The notes: a model not told the origin generated them from the sequence alone. 64,000 nt of DNA from Opisthorchis felineus (GCA_004794785.1 SJOL01005976.1:355943-419942), one strand, 5' to 3'; counted from the stretch's first letter, positions 38,385-52,396 are shown. A program made the numbers and translations.

Positions 38385-41300
38385 AAGGCTGGTGCTGAAT
38401 TACTGAAGACTCAGGCCTAATGTATACAGCAAACATCTTTACTCGAATTAAAGAAATAAGAACCTCCCATACCATCAGATGCATCCCATTCTTATGTTGA
38501 AAATAGCCATCTTTATTAGAATTTGGCACATTCCACTAAACCAACTTGAATTGGTATCAGAGAGATAAAGCCAAAAATGGTCAAATATCCGGAGCAGGTT
38601 AAAAGTTTTAAAAAAATAGTGTTGGAATATTTACATACAGTCCGAATACTCCATATTAAATTGATGTTGACTAGCAGAATGTCAGTTTGCACATGTAGAG
38701 TTCGGTCCGCAGTGAAGCTTAGATATTTGGTAATTGCCCCGTAGGAACCACCATAAGGGATGGCTAAAACGTGATCGTTTTAACCAGTTAGTCACACGGA
38801 TGGTGTTGATAACGGCAATGAAGTAAGTGAAATCTGGTTTGTTGTTCCAGGGCGCGTTAGTTTCGGATTTGAAAGTTATAAGTGCAATTATGAGGGTGCT
38901 GATGTGTGATAATTGCATCGTAGGTCCGAGAGTGACCGGAATTATACCCGCACAATTTGAAGGACGTCGAAACAGAAACGAACATTGCGTCGATGCTGCC
39001 AAGCCGATATGTAATTTCATCACCTGATGCGAACAGGATAAAGGCGGAGGTGGTTAACAAAGCTTTTTAGGGGAATCGAGCTTCGATAGAGTATCACATG
39101 TAATGTTGGACGAATTTACGGGTACATTCGTGAAAAAAGATGGGAAGTAAAAAGACGGTTTGTGGTTTACGGACGCAAAAGTTCTATTTGATTGTCGAAC
39201 AAGTTTGTCGAAGGAAGTTGACAGAAGCCTTCGGAATTCGTCTACATAACCCACGGCTATGGGCTGAAAAGAAAAAATGTACGAACTTTGAAATCGAGTT
39301 GCCTTACTGACAGCTTCCCTCTACATACTTGCTCGACAATCATTTAAATCATTCGAATCTCTAAACGAGCAATTATTATTTCCACTATCGATCTCACTTC
39401 ATGGATGTATTCGTAAATTTGTCTAGCCGTACATGCGATTTTCTCCCGAGTTTCTTGAAAGTTTGTGACATATTACCCGAGAAGACAGATCATTATTAAA
39501 TGAAGCTCTGCTGACTGCCTTCTTTTTTAAATATGGATTCCGTGGGTAGCTGTACTCACGGGATACACACAAAGAGATTAACTTGAGCTCAGTAATGGCG
39601 TTGGTAAAAGAAAAAATGGTTTCGTCCACTAGCTTTTGATCAGGCGGAAGTTGTAGTGCCGTTTGTGATAGCATTTGTAGTTTGATGCAATGTTTATAAA
39701 TTTTAGAGATGTAGTGATATTGATGGAGGAAAAAAATGGTCTTTTCAGGATGTATCCTGTGATCCCGGGGGGTTATTTGATCGCCCGGCCATGAAATTAT
39801 TGTCCCCTCTCACAGTAATACCATATTGTCCCCTCTGAGTTAATGGTACCTGTTTGGGGAATAAGGTGATCATGACTGTGGAGGTCAACGCAGAATGAGA
39901 TGAAAGTAGATTTTAAAACAAAGGCGTATTCAGGAGGCTTTGACTATTATTACACTCCTCGCTACTGTTTTGTTTGACATGTTTCACCAAGAAACGTCGC
40001 AGAGGTAAAGAAATTCATGTGTAATAACACCCATCGTTTCCAAATAATAAAAAATAGTTTGGTTATTAAAGTTCCACAGGAGCCTCTCTGAGCCGGTTAG
40101 TGTAATTGGTGGTACTTGATCACTTCTCAACTCGTGATTTATTTTCAAACCTGGTTTCCTTACCCTTGAGCCTGTCAGTTTATCTGAGTACATTTGTTAT
40201 CCTAATGATTTCACCTCCGAAATCACTCAGTAGAAGTACTGTACAAAAACTTGCATTGTTTCTACGTCAAAAAGACCCGTTGCTCCACTTAGGATTGTTT
40301 GCTAAACTTCAGTAAGAAGGGCATTGTAATAACAGAAGGGGTGGTATATAATGATCTAGAATCTGAACGACTTGCGTCAGTCCATAAAATGTTCTGTCAA
40401 AGGTTGCAACTGCTGCGGTACAACTCTAATATGTTGTGAATTTAGTGAATGGCTGACAAGTATTAACTACGTGATGAACGGTGACATCGTACTAGATTAG
40501 GTCACGGAATTTTTCGCTTGGTAGGATGGCCGGTGGTGTAAACTGTAAAAGGATATGGGAATAGTGGTCATTCTGATCGATTAAATTTGCACTGTGAAGT
40601 GATTCGCCAAACTGTTTGACTTTGAACCCAGCGATCAAACGACATCATAAGCACACCTCAATTATAGCACACTTGCAGAGACTTTTAGTGCACACTCAGT
40701 CGGTCGGAGTTCACACTGCAGACTGGTGTCAATGTACGGAAATGAAAATCCGTATAAACACGGGTGTGCTTAGGCGTATTTAAAGGAAATACACATCGAT
40801 CGAACCCGCTATTACTTAACGTAATTTAAGACCGAAAAGGTGTGTTGCAATGACAGTGGTGTAGACACAAGTTAGTGAAAATGAGCAAGCAAGTCTGAAG
40901 TACTGATTGGTGGGTGAGATATCTGGTGTGCAAGTATTAATGAGTTTCCACAAATCCATAGAGGAGTCATGGAGCTTCTTGGTTTAGATAAATCAACTGT
41001 GCTACTAGGCGGCTAACAACCACTACCACAAACACCTCCGCATTAACGCTCTATCTACGGACGAACACATGTTTCACAGTAACTTACGAGTTACACCTAT
41101 TCTCCACACACCCAGCATGGTTGTCTGCAGCGAAAATATGCCACTAGCTAAGTCTTGCGTAACAAGCAAGATGTCAAACGTTGGTGGTTGTCGGAAGAGT
41201 TGGGGGAGCTAAGTTTCTGAGAAATTTCGTCTGTCTTGCGTGTCGTGAATTGCAACATATGGACTATTTCGGTGTTTGGATTCTACCAACTAACGCATGG

Positions 41301-42574
41301 AATAATTTGTCAAAAGTTCAAAACGCAACTCACGGGTTGCACCATCATAGAACATTTCCAAATTCTACGAAGCAACCTACATAAATTTTATAGAATACCT
41401 AGAATTAGATGACACATGGTAGTGTGAAACCTTCAATGGTTATATTTAGATAGCATTGAACCTAATGAATGGGCTTGTGCGTGTTCATATGGCATGCTTT
41501 TGACCTTAATCATGCCATCTGAAATTACGGGAGTTAGCTCAAAGCCCCTTGTGTTGCGAATATTGTCGGTATCCTAGTGTAATTATTTGGGAGTCACACA
41601 GGGCTGTGCTCACTTCATTTTCGTTACCATAGAGTCCAGTGTATAGCCTTTGGTATGTTTATACGCTGTCTCGAAAAGGAGTAGTATATGCGTGTCAAGT
41701 GTGCAAGGAACGAAATGACAACTGGTGATTCGAGTCGCCTGCAGTGGCTGGACTAACCTGCATATGCAAGCTTGCTAATGATTTACATATGTCGCTTTAT
41801 CAGGTGTCTTACTGAGGGAAAATTCTTTGGCCTTGTTTTCGCCTCATTCTTCACACAAACGCTTCTCCGTGAGCGAAACTTCTTAGCTCGATTTTGTGTT
41901 GTATTTCTGGATCAGCAGCTTTGTTTCAATATGAATAAAAATTGCGGCAACAAAACAATAGTATACGGTTTTTCGTGGATTGTAGATATTATATTCTTTT
42001 ACCATTGTATATTTTCGTACTATTGTCACCATAATTTTGCTGTGCGGTCGGAATAAAAACTTATTTTTCAAGCTTATTAGTGATCATCAACGATGTGTGA
42101 CGCAAATAGCTGATAGAGCTAATTTTGGAGTTCACATCCACGACTGGTCACAGCCTGCTAGAAATTAATCACCATTCCGGTCAGTGTCTTCAGCTCCAGC
42201 GTTTTGAAAAAGGATGGTTCCTAATGGAGTATAGTAGGGGCAAAATCGATGGAAGTGTGAATAGACTGGGGGATTTTTAACTAAGATTTCATCTTAGCAG
42301 TGAAAACAATCTGTACAGAAATCCGACAAACAGCTATTTCTTTCTTATTGGGAAAGACTATCACTAAACTACAGAACGTTTTGAATCCGACGCCCATAGG
42401 CTGATAGTTTGAACACAGTCGTTCGGCCACTAGCGGTCGATTTCGGATGGGAAATCACACGACCTGGTCGCGCATTGACTGCTTAGTCGAGTGATGACTT
42501 TTCGGGTGGAAGTAGCATTTATCATGTGAAATTATTCTTATTCAGAACTACTTATAGGTTAATGGATTAATAGT
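38385..42574. other. Unassigned DNA
   Basis: Holds a 12-base direct repeat, ATTGTCCCCTCT, at 39799-39810 and 39825-39836. Frames at 38682-39023 (minus), 40106-40315 and 41772-42056 (plus) are unrecognised. Confidence 0.45.
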
Positions 42575-42660
42575 GAAAACTCTCTGGAATATCATATGAT
42601 ATGCACTGCTGAGGATTCCCACTGAGGATCAAACGGCTGTACACTGCTTTTCGAATTTTT
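42575..42660 (+). mobile_element. Hammerhead SINE, 3' part (copy C)
   Basis: From TCTCTGGAATATC (42581-42593) onward the sequence aligns with SINE copy A through the ribozyme (CTGCTGAGGATTCCC against CTGCTGATGACTCCC) and on into the shared tail (CTGCTTTTCGAATTTT against GTGCTTCTCGGCATTTT). The tRNA-like head is not clear upstream: the expected B-box place has no GGTTCGA motif. It may be 5'-truncated or strongly diverged. Confidence 0.65.
42603..42647 (+). ncRNA. Near-intact hammerhead in SINE copy C
   Basis: Stem I GCACTG (42603-42608) with CACTGC (42642-42647), one base off perfect pairing. CTGAGGA (42609-42615) is a valid core box. Stem II is TCC/GGA with a CACTGA loop. CAAAC (42630-42634) stands where GAAAC is required, so G12 is lost. 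ACGGCTGT would be a short stem III; the triplet is CTGT/A rather than GTC. Inactive as it stands. Confidence 0.55.
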
Positions 42661-45600
42661 CAGCAGGGAGTGGTGTCGCTTTCAGAGCCAGAACTTCAAA
42701 AATACTTTGGTTCCATTTTGAGCAAGCCAGTATACTATCCATCACTCAAGTTGTAATTTTCAGTGGTCCTAATTAAAGTGGCCTCTTTTACAAAGAGTTT
42801 TTCATTCTGAAGAAAGAACGAAACTGATAGGAGACACCCGCATTTAATAACGGTTTCCCTTCTCAGAGTTAAACTGCTTAGACTTCTCCTACTCTTTACT
42901 GTCCCACTTAACTCAGGTTTTTTTAAACTGACCACAGTAATTCATTTGTGTTTTATTGCTGATAATTATATCACAGGTGTAGCACTTGACCGTAATTTGG
43001 ATTTTAGCCCGCTTTTGTCTTGGTTGTGGCACAGATCGGAATTTGCGATAGTGAATTGTCATTTGGCATCATTTATAAATCATGCAAGTCCCTGTTGTAA
43101 AATTTGGCTAAATTCCACCTAGTGTAGTACCTGATGACATCAGGGGAAAAGATATGCAAGCAAAAAACCAACCTCAAATGGAATGATTATTGACTTTCGT
43201 ACCATTTAGGGTGTGTCTTGTAGCTCATGGCTGACAGCTTCAGCAAGAATCTTGGAGTGGTTCAACTTTACTACAGAAAACACGCAAGTAATGGAAGCGG
43301 CCGAGCTGATGCGGTTTTCCTACCTTCAACAGACACCATTCTAGATCACCGAAGATGTCTAACCGTTGCACCTACTGCCTGCCACAAGGTCTGTACAAAA
43401 CTGATATCTGTCAGCTTAAGAGGAACAGAAGTAAATTTTGCGAAGCTTCACTCCACAATACGCAAAATGGGTCATAATTGTGACCGTGTTTGTTCCCTAG
43501 AGCTCCACTGTAAAACGTATTCAAACGGTGTATCAAACAGAAAAGAAGTGGGAGGAAGCTACTTTATGGTGAATGCACTTGCGTTGATAAAGTTACCCGA
43601 ACCGCTCGAGGAGACGCCTTCAACATTTCATCTGAACAGTTTGAATACAATAAAATAGTAAAGGAAAGCTTCGGAGAGCATCAGACTTATTTGTGCCCAC
43701 TGCAAACCGGAACGTGCACCGTATTTTTTAAGAGCAAGGAAACTTCCGATGCTTTCCGCTTAATTTTCCTTCAATCATTTTAGTCAAAGTACAAAAACTA
43801 GTTTTTTATCGATGCATTTTGCTCTACGTGGTGCGTGACTGGTCAAATCATCTTGTTTCAAGAACAAGATCAGTGATCAATACCGTCGGTTTTTCCCCTG
43901 AAGTTTTGCTACAGCACAGGAAAACGGTTATCCCCTGGCCTTTTGATTTTCATGCACGCACCATTTGAGGAAAGATTTCAAATCACTAGAAAATAATCCA
44001 GATTTGTTACACAGGGATTAAAAACAATATTATCCTGAGCAATTCTGCTTGATTTTATGCAATGTGTTGAAAACGTTGAAATTCACGTTAACTTACGCTA
44101 TAAATCACGAAACTCCTGGCCATCGTTTGGTGACATCGTTAATGTGAGGACCCTAACTTATGTTCTCCACTTATTAATTGAGGTCGTTCATTTTTTTCAT
44201 GTGCCATTCGCAACTTTTCTGCTACGTTCAGTCGAGAGCTGACAGCTGCTCATGTGAGTGCCTAATTTTTCATTGCTCAGTTTTCTGTGCAACGTTTACT
44301 CTGGTATCTCCGAGTGGTTACTTTGTCTCATTTTGCAGCATTCCACAAAACGAAGGGTTTAGGATTCGAAATGAAGTGACAAGTTTACATTAGTTTGATC
44401 TCGTTTCGCAGTGCTCCATTTTTCACAGGATGACCTACCCAGAACAGTGGCGAAAGCCATGATGTGAATATAAGTGTTCAGCTGTTATTTTTCAGACAGG
44501 TCGAAAAATGCGAAGTGATACCGCAAATTTGAATCACAATAGGCGGAGTTGACCGGAAAAATTTTCCTACTAACTTATTGCCTCCAAGGAGCAGACCTGT
44601 TATAAAGATTTGGAAGAACCAAATGCCTCCTTATTAGGAGCACTACCTAATTAGAATATTTTACTAATAGAGGAGGAACACAACTGGGAACACAATTTTG
44701 TGTAGCCCGGTCAATCTTCAATACGCGAGCACATCTGGGATAGTTGAAACAGTTGGACTGGAAGATGAAGGATTCGGGACTGCCGATAGACCAATCCTTC
44801 GAGAAATTACGCGTAGTAGCCATGGACGAAACGATATTTTCTGTTGATAGCCTAATTGACTTCTTGCAGGATGAAGCGACCGATAGAAACTGAGTGTGTG
44901 CATAGGCCAAAAAGCTGAAATCAGATGAAAGAAGCGGCAAAAAATAATGGACTTTTTAGTTTAGGGTATGATCTCAATGTCATGGATGACATCAGCCTAG
45001 CCACGTGCGTGAATAAAAGTGTAGAAACTAGTCCAACAACTAAACAAAGCAAGTCTTAATGACGGTAAAATGATGGTAAAAGATCTCACAATAAAGTGTC
45101 TTCAATGAATTACTATGATGGGTTTTCTACTTGTTAATTTTTTAGAAGTTTTCTGAAAGCCACCGCCACAGTTCTACGTCCTGTTATCCTAGCATTGGTC
45201 AGTACGGCTTGATCATTTAGTAAATTTTAATAGAGATGATCAGCCCTTACGTTTAGTTAACGCAGGTTGATGGTAATATGAATCATGCGATGTAGAACTG
45301 ACTTCATCTTCATGGTTGGAATGTCCTCATCCATCCACAGTTCGCATTTGAGAATGACCCTTTTATTGTCCCATTCGTTTACTTAGTTGTACAAATTGTT
45401 CATTTATAATTTTGACTGAATTGGAGCCACTAAAATGTCTTTCCGTGCAAGGAAAATAGAATACAATCACTGGATAAAATCCACAAACATGATTCATGCT
45501 GGGTCTGTTATATGAGAGAGTAGGTCATGAAGAGTTCATATCGTCAATCAATGAATATGAAATCCACGCCAGTAATAGTGAACTTTCCCCTTTTTTGAAT

Positions 45601-48239
45601 CCATGAGTTATCTATTCCATGTTCTACTTTACAACCGTGCAACTCGTTTTCAATATTGGATGACAAATAGTCTCTGTCACTAATATCGGGTTTCGAGGGT
45701 AAACATCAAGGGAACAAAAGAAAAGGTCTTTGTTGATTCAAAAGCCCACGCTACAATTCATCGTGGGCGAATGAATACAACTGGGTAAACATAGCCATTT
45801 ATAGTTTAAAACCAGGAAAAGTAAATCTATTGTTTTTGTGTTCACGGAAGCTAGGTGAAGCAGACGAAAGCCTGGTGAACCGCAAATCACACATTGCGTT
45901 TTGTACGCAATTGAATAACAAAGCAATGCTAGAGTAGTACGCCTTACAGACCACAAAGTGAATAAAGTCTGCGGAGGTGAGTTATTTTAAATACATGAGG
46001 GTCATGGTTTTTAGAATACCCCCAGAATAACTTGCATAGCAGGCGAAATATTTTGCGGTTATTAAGGTAACACTTTAAGGGGGATGCACGCCGCTAATTG
46101 TAACTAGGAATAACTATCCGAGTCCGTCTTCTGTACAGGTCGAACAATATTATCACCGTCATCATCCGTTTTTCACTCGACCCTTGGCATGAAGCACGCA
46201 ACCACAATTTCAAACTTGTTGAGCGGCTTCAGCACCTGGAGTCCTTAGTCATACCAGAGTTTGATTACTTATTAGGTTACTGGTATATTAAGCCCCACTA
46301 CATTATTGCCTACACCTAAGCCTGTTGGCTGAACGAAAGAACCTGTTTGAAGGTTGATAAATAACCTGAAAAAAATTCAGTGTTCAATTACTCACCAAAG
46401 TGCCTTGATAGTTGTGCTGTTTTACGCCTAATAAGATGCTCACAGCGATATAGCAACTTCAGGTGAAATCTACTGCTACGCAGCTCTTCGACAGAAGTCA
46501 GCTTTGATAACATCGGTAAACACTAAAAATCTTTGAAAGCTTTGGCATATGTGTTTGAGAATTCTCTGAGGTGTTCACTTAATACTGCCCCGTTGAATCC
46601 ACCAACGACATGCGATGCTTTCTTTAGTAAATACATTAGTAAATAAGCTCAGCATTAGCTCACTAAGCGTCGAAATCCAGCTGGACCTTTAGTGAGGCTT
46701 TCAGATGCTCCCGCTTCTTGCGTATAGTGCAGCCAGCTTTAGAAGGAGTTCGATGTTCTTGTGTAAGTTCTGTCCACTGTTTTCATAAATTTATCAGTAC
46801 ATTGACTCTAGCAGTTAAGGGCACTTTTAAACCCAGACTATGATGGATAGTCCTAGAAAAAATCTCTCGTCGGCGTCCTATATTCCGCATGTTATTAGAA
46901 AAGTTGATAGTGTTGTGCAACGAAAATTTTTATGTCGCCGTTTATATTTCTAGCAGTGTGAAGCTACGTAGTTTCACCCGGAATCACGGATTTTAACATA
47001 GTGCTTGGTTGAATTAAATGCAGAATATAATCTCTGTGCCCTTCTGTCCAAAACATATATGGGCAACCATTTGGAAAAGTAAGGTCTGTATACTTTTTAC
47101 GTATGTGTGCTTGTGTCTCGTGCTGAACGTCACGTGATTGTTAGATAATAATCATTCTGAAAACGAAAGACTGATTTTGCGTCCCTGGATTTGTCTTATG
47201 TCGTCTATTGAAGAACATCATTTAGTAGCAAAACTGAGTTATCGTCTTGAATGCTAAATTAGTGTTCCTTCATACTGATGACAGCTTTTATAATAATCTA
47301 TGGGTAGATACTAGTTTTTTTCTATTTCTGGGAAATTAAAACTGATGTTGATAGAAATCCGCAGAAATCCGAATAAATTACATAGCTACACAATAAAACA
47401 GCATCATATGCAGAGCATCAGTCGTCTGTCAAAGGAGCATCCCTCACAGGGTAATCGAACTGATTATTCGCTTGAAGTGCCGATAATTTGCAGGTTTATG
47501 TCAAATAAGGAAAGAACACACCCTGAGGATTAAACCGTGTTACTCTACGAGACTATATAATCCATTTGAGTGAAGTCTATTTATCTCTAATTTTCACAAA
47601 CGTTTGAATGCGTCTAGGTACCTTAGCTTCTTACCATAGAAGGGCTAATCAGAAGTGCACGGATATGAAGTGACGATATACTCACAGGTGTAAGTCTGCT
47701 AGTTTCCTGGATGTCCAAAGCAAACGTCAGCCATGTTTCACAAGGAGTAAGTAAACATACGATTGCAACTTAATATACTTAGATCCTAATCTTCACGCCA
47801 ACCTTCTTCATGCCCAGCGATATGCGTATAACGTGCAAAAATGCTGTTCTAAAGATATCCAAACAGATTGTGCCGTTTCTCTCAGCCTATTCACTCGGGG
47901 ATGACGGCTGGTCGAGGTGGATAAATTCGCCGAAGTGCTCTAGCACCACTTCCTTTCTAGTTCCGGGTCATTTAAGATAAGAAGACTGTGGAGTTTTAGC
48001 CAGTAACCTCTAGTCTAACAGAGTAGAAATACTTCAAGATTTTCCTACAACCTGTTGTGGAATATGGTGTTCTGCAGTGAGGACGATTTTGTCGTCTAAG
48101 CAGTATCCAGTATCCACTGTGTGATCTTCCTCAGCAGGTTTACCCACTGTCCAGCCAAACCCCAATTCGGATTTGAGGGATAACAGCAGGCAACCCTGTT
48201 GGTGTAGGCCGATAGCTAACTAATCATCACCGTACACAC
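42661..48239. other. Unassigned DNA
   Basis: The frame 43227-43658 (plus, 143 codons) has scattered cysteines and no family I recognise. Frames at 44057-44393, 44647-44940 (minus) and 45738-45956 (minus) likewise. No RNA gene, repeat or promoter was supported in this 5.6 kb. Confidence 0.45.
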
Positions 48240-51200
48240 CAACGCGTGCTTCCGCAGCCGCGTAGTATTACCTCAACTACCCGAATGAATTCCTAAAATG
48301 AGGTACCCGACCTAAAGCTCTCACCTTGTCGTGGTGGCCGCGCTTCAGCGCTACAGTAATCTTTTGGAATACACTGACTGGAACTTCGTTTCTTAAGGTT
48401 CAGTCATACCAGAACGGCCAGCGGGGAGCAGTCCGACGGAGAAGAGCGAGTCCCCGTACTGCGGGAATTCGAAATACGAGGAGCTCTGGAGGTAAAGTCG
48501 GGCTTCTCTCCGCAATAGGATTGCGATGAAAGTAAGATCTTTTTCGAGCAACCAGCATGTCTATACTTACAAAAGGAGCCACTAAGCCTTCTTCAGAGCA
48601 GGAACGGGCTAGAAAAGCCACACACTCTGATCACACAAAGGTCGACCATGACCGCCTGTGCATTATTCAGTACGGTCAAAATACTTTTAAAACAACTAGT
48701 CTGATGTTGCTCATAGAATACCTGTAACGCGCAGCCGCATTAAGTCAAATAATTACGCCTTAATCCCTGCGCTCTCGGGCAAGGCAAGCCACCTGCTGCT
48801 AATTAAATCATTGGCTCCAGGACGGGTCCCTCATGAAAACCTTATTAACCGCCGTCTCCTGGCTCAAACGTTTAAGCCAGAGGCTAGGAAAGCATTCCCG
48901 TACAAGACTCTACCTCATCTTGCTGCCTTGTCGATCAGACTCATGAGTAAAAGCCTCAATGAAAGGCATCTCAACCAGGCCCCTTTCTTTTGCCTAAGCA
49001 AACTCAAAGTATCATTTTCCCTTGCAGGTTTTCGTTCACCGGCCCTCACTCAACCCCTCTCCAGTGAACTCAGTGACGCACTGAATTCAACCCATTTGCC
49101 TATTCCCCACTCATCGTTTCTTGTCTAAAACAGCCAAGTGCAATGAACCAAGATTCCTCGTTAAACTCAAAAGATCTAGTCAAAGTTCCAGTCTTTTACG
49201 TTTTTGCTCTCTTTCAGATTGGGTAACCCTGTTGAAACCCTGCCTCCCCGCTTTGTCGATGTTGTGTCTCCGAAAAACACACAAGACACCATTTCGGTTG
49301 TGCACCTCAGGCTGCTTAGAACGAGCTCAGATGGCCCATATTCCATTTTTCGTAATCGCTGGTGGTATCGACGGTGCAGGAGTTGCAGTCACCTAGGAGG
49401 CTAGTAGCATTTTACTGGACTGGATCCCAGTGATGTGAACGCCCAATTTGGACGACTAAAACTGGCAGACGTACAGTTGTGCAATAGATTGCTAGTCGAT
49501 GCTCAGCGTACAATTAACGAGGACCTGGGCTGAACATTATCTCTTCCTGGCCAGTATGGACTCTAAGCACAAACGCTCACATTAAGCTGCTTGCAGGTCA
49601 TCAACCGCAACCTTGCAGTGTATTTAATTGGATCATGTGGCTATCGGTTACCGATGATGAGCCTCAATTAAAGATTGTTGTTCCTTGTGAGGTACGCAAC
49701 ATGACTCCGAGCATGCCATTGTGTGGACTTGGTTATCAATTTACTTTCCATCAGCATTACGTGAAATGAAGAATAGCGGACCTGTTCATCAACCACAATG
49801 AATTTCATTACATCGATCTGGCTGGGAGACTACTGATGCCGAAGGTTGGTTTAAAGTGGGCGAAAGAAGCTACGCTAACCGCTTTTACGACTGCCTGTCT
49901 CAGCAAAATTACCGCTGAATAACACCGAGTTCAGCAGTTTTAAGTGATGCAAGAAAAGCCCTATCAGCAACTAGCCACTAGGTGGCTCACGCAGGTCCCT
50001 TACACTCCGGATAATCAAGAGCTTAAAGAATGCCAGAGAACGCCGTTTGGTGGCGATGGCCCGGAAGGTAGATTGCCATCGCTACAGAAAATTGCCTCGC
50101 AGTGTTCCAGCTGATCCAATCAGCAGGCCAAAGAAGATGGGAGTCGAGGAAGCAATATGCAAGAAAGACAGAATAGTAATTACTTCTAAAATCGTCGCCC
50201 TGAGAGATTGGTCGAATATTAAAAAGCAGTTCATCTAGCTTCCTTCAAAAAGAAACCTCTAAAGGACACCAACGAGCCTGAATGGAACAATAAAACTAGC
50301 CCGCCGACAGTAGCAGAAATCCCGTGACAAATCCTCAGGCGCGACAGGCCACCTATAGATTGTTTCCAGCAATCATTTTGGGCCACGTGAAGTTACAAGC
50401 AAAACCCCAGGAGCCAAATCGTTTAACAACAAATTCGGTACTACGAGTACAATAATAAAATAATAAAACTGCAAAAACCTCAAATCGTGGGAGTACGATG
50501 CCTTCTATTCACCGGTTTAGAAACTGCTAATTCTTAACGGCATCTCAAAGTCCACACCGGCTCAATGCAACGTGGCTAGAAGATAGCGAAACCCACGTGT
50601 TGATTTAAACAACACCTGCGATGACAAGGTCAAAGAGCGGTTCACGTTCAGGACAAAAGCAAGAAAACCAGTGTAGGCGCAAAATCGAAACAACAAAACG
50701 AGGAATAGCTTGGTACACAATCCGAATAAAAGAAAAGAATCAACACTATCCGGCTCGGATTATCCACACCCCACATTTTGCAAATATGGTGAACAGTATG
50801 ATGACCATACTACGGATGATTTGGAACGAAAACATGCCAGCGGGAAGGAGGACCTCAACTGTAATCTCAATCTTTAAAATGGGTGCAAGAAAGCCATACG
50901 AGAACCTTCCTAGCATCAGGCTGTTAGCCACGGCATCCAAGGTTTACAATCTGGCACAATTTTTTGCAGTTTGGCTGATCATCGGCAGACAGACTAGTGA
51001 AAATCAAGCAGCGTTTCCCCTCGTCAAGGATGGATAGACCACATCCTTACCTTGAGACATTTTCTTGAACAGCGTCACTCTTTCGTGCATCTCAATTTGG
51101 TACAGTGCTTCCTGGTTTCTTTAGTATAGGTCGTCTCCACTTACAACGAAATCTCTACCAAAATTCCCAAATTCCCCCACTACTAACATTTGTATCCCTT

Positions 51201-51535
51201 TTGGGCAATTTATGTGCAAGCTGCTGGCGCTAAGGATAAACAGCAAGCTTTCACCTGAATCCTTCACGTCCAGTTGTGTAAGACAAAGCTACACTCTCTC
51301 GCAGTTCCTCTTCAAATTTGTTGACGACGTGTTGCGTGGAACCTCTCTGCCTGCCTCTGAAATTTAGGGGATCACAATGCTCCCGGAACATTCGCACACA
51401 AGCACTTATCATGCTGATGGAATTGCTCTTCATAGTTCAAATCCTCCCAAGCGGCAAGGACGATATCGCTCCCAGTGATTGGCTACATCACCTAAGCTAT
51501 TTTCCGGTGGCCGAAACTGTAGCGGATTGAACCAA
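48240..51535 (+). mobile_element. RTE/SR2-like LINE, near full length but decayed
   Basis: A 3.3-kb segment, GC-richer than its flanks, that holds in order a 5' region (48.24-49.17 kb), endonuclease, linker and RT in the plus direction. The length to the RT palm fits an RTE element, but the C-terminal domain and tail are missing, so it is 3'-truncated near 51.53 kb. The 5' boundary is a guess from composition (GC-rich start near CGCGTAGTATTACC). The 5' part includes a 105-codon frame at 48811-49128 of unknown role. The order of domains matches the linker-containing elements to which the 16.9-kb copy belongs; subfamily may differ. Confidence 0.8.
49178..51530 (+). pseudogene. LINE polyprotein remnant: AP-like endonuclease, linker, RT
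   Basis: Endonuclease (EEP fold): start block KVPVFYVFALFQIG (from 49,181), CCVSE and QDTISVVHLR (about 49,262-49,310), GAGVAVT..ASSILLDWIP (about 49,372-49,428), then directly SDVNAQFGRL (49,429-49,458; the GDFNA motif), DAQRTINEDLG, LFLASMDSKHKRSH (from 49,543) and LDHVAIGYR (about 49,630-49,656). The join of LLDWIP to SDVNAQ skips about 50-60 residues that lie between them in relatives. Linker: ARERRLVAMARK, YRKL, EEAICKKDRIVITSK, LRDWS (50,030-50,225) and EPEWNNKTSPPTVAEI (about 50,276-50,325). RT: IWNENMPAGRRTSTVISIFKMG (50,818-50,883), SENQAAF (about 50,995-51,015), then in another frame IDHILTLRHFLEQRHSF (51,033-51,083), VRQSYTLSQFLFKF (about 51,279-51,320) and HADGIAL (51,410-51,430), where YADD has become HADG. 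Many stops and slips; non-functional. Confidence 0.88.
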
Positions 51536-52396
51536 CGTACCCTTTGTGCATGGAATTCAGGTGACAAAATAAACTGAACTGATTTCGTCATGCTGCACAG
51601 TATTTATGGGCTGAAGGGTTTTGTTACCGCTTAAAGGATCAGCCGGAGGATGAATTTGTTCGCGTTCAAGCTTGGGGGTGCTGCTTTTGCAGGTTTTGAT
51701 GTTTTTATCTTTTGTTCAATGTTCATAGTTTGTGTCCCACAAACTGCTTGAGTTAATGTTGGGGAAGATGCTTGGGTATGTGTACGGCTAAATAGTTTTT
51801 GGAAATATTTAATTATTATACATATATATAATATTTATCTGGAAATATCACATCTACGATTGGAAATTTTGCAAGCAGCAAAATTGACTGATGAAAAGAC
51901 AGTTTCCAGGTTTGTCTTCTAAACTGATGATCTTGTAGGCCTAGTAGCTACGACAAACTGTCATTCGAGTGAGTACTATTTTGGGTTGTTTGAGAACTTC
52001 GCTAATTTTACCAAGTTGGACAGCACGCTTCTGATGTCAAACTGTAGCTTGCAGTTTGCTGGTCTGAGCATAGTGTATCCGTCAACTGTTGACGTTCACT
52101 GTTTACTGATGTCACCAAATGCAGTAAGACAGCTTTCGCATCTTCTCGAGATGGCAGTGGGTGACAGCTGGTGTTTACCAGGCAATCGCAAGCGCTGCTA
52201 CATATCTGCGCCACATTTTTTTCGGTCAGGACATGAGAATCGGCCGTAATACGTATGTGGTCTTTAGTTGGGGTAAGCTGTCGGAACTGGTTAGAAGACG
52301 GGCCACTTGGCAACTACATATTGAATTTGCCACGTAGTAGTGGCCTTGGATACAAAACAAAAACTCTGATGATGTGTACGCATCGCCCAGTTTAGA
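51536..52396. other. Unassigned DNA with AT-rich stretch
   Basis: An AT-only stretch of about 30 bases lies near 51,804-51,838 with a short TATATATA core. Overlapping frames at 51986-52249 (plus) and 52008-52313 (minus) are unrecognised. Confidence 0.45.

Noticed and set aside
39595..39660. Minus-strand CTGATCA and GGACGAAACC resembling a hammerhead
   Set aside because: G8 is C, there is no stem II complement to GGAC at the right distance, and stem I does not pair.
39799..39836. Direct repeat ATTGTCCCCTCT as CRISPR-like or target-site duplication
   Set aside because: Only two units 26 bases apart with no element between them.
40780..40830. Minus-strand GGGTTCGATCG as a SINE or tRNA B box
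   Set aside because: No A box at the right distance and the last B-box bases do not fit.
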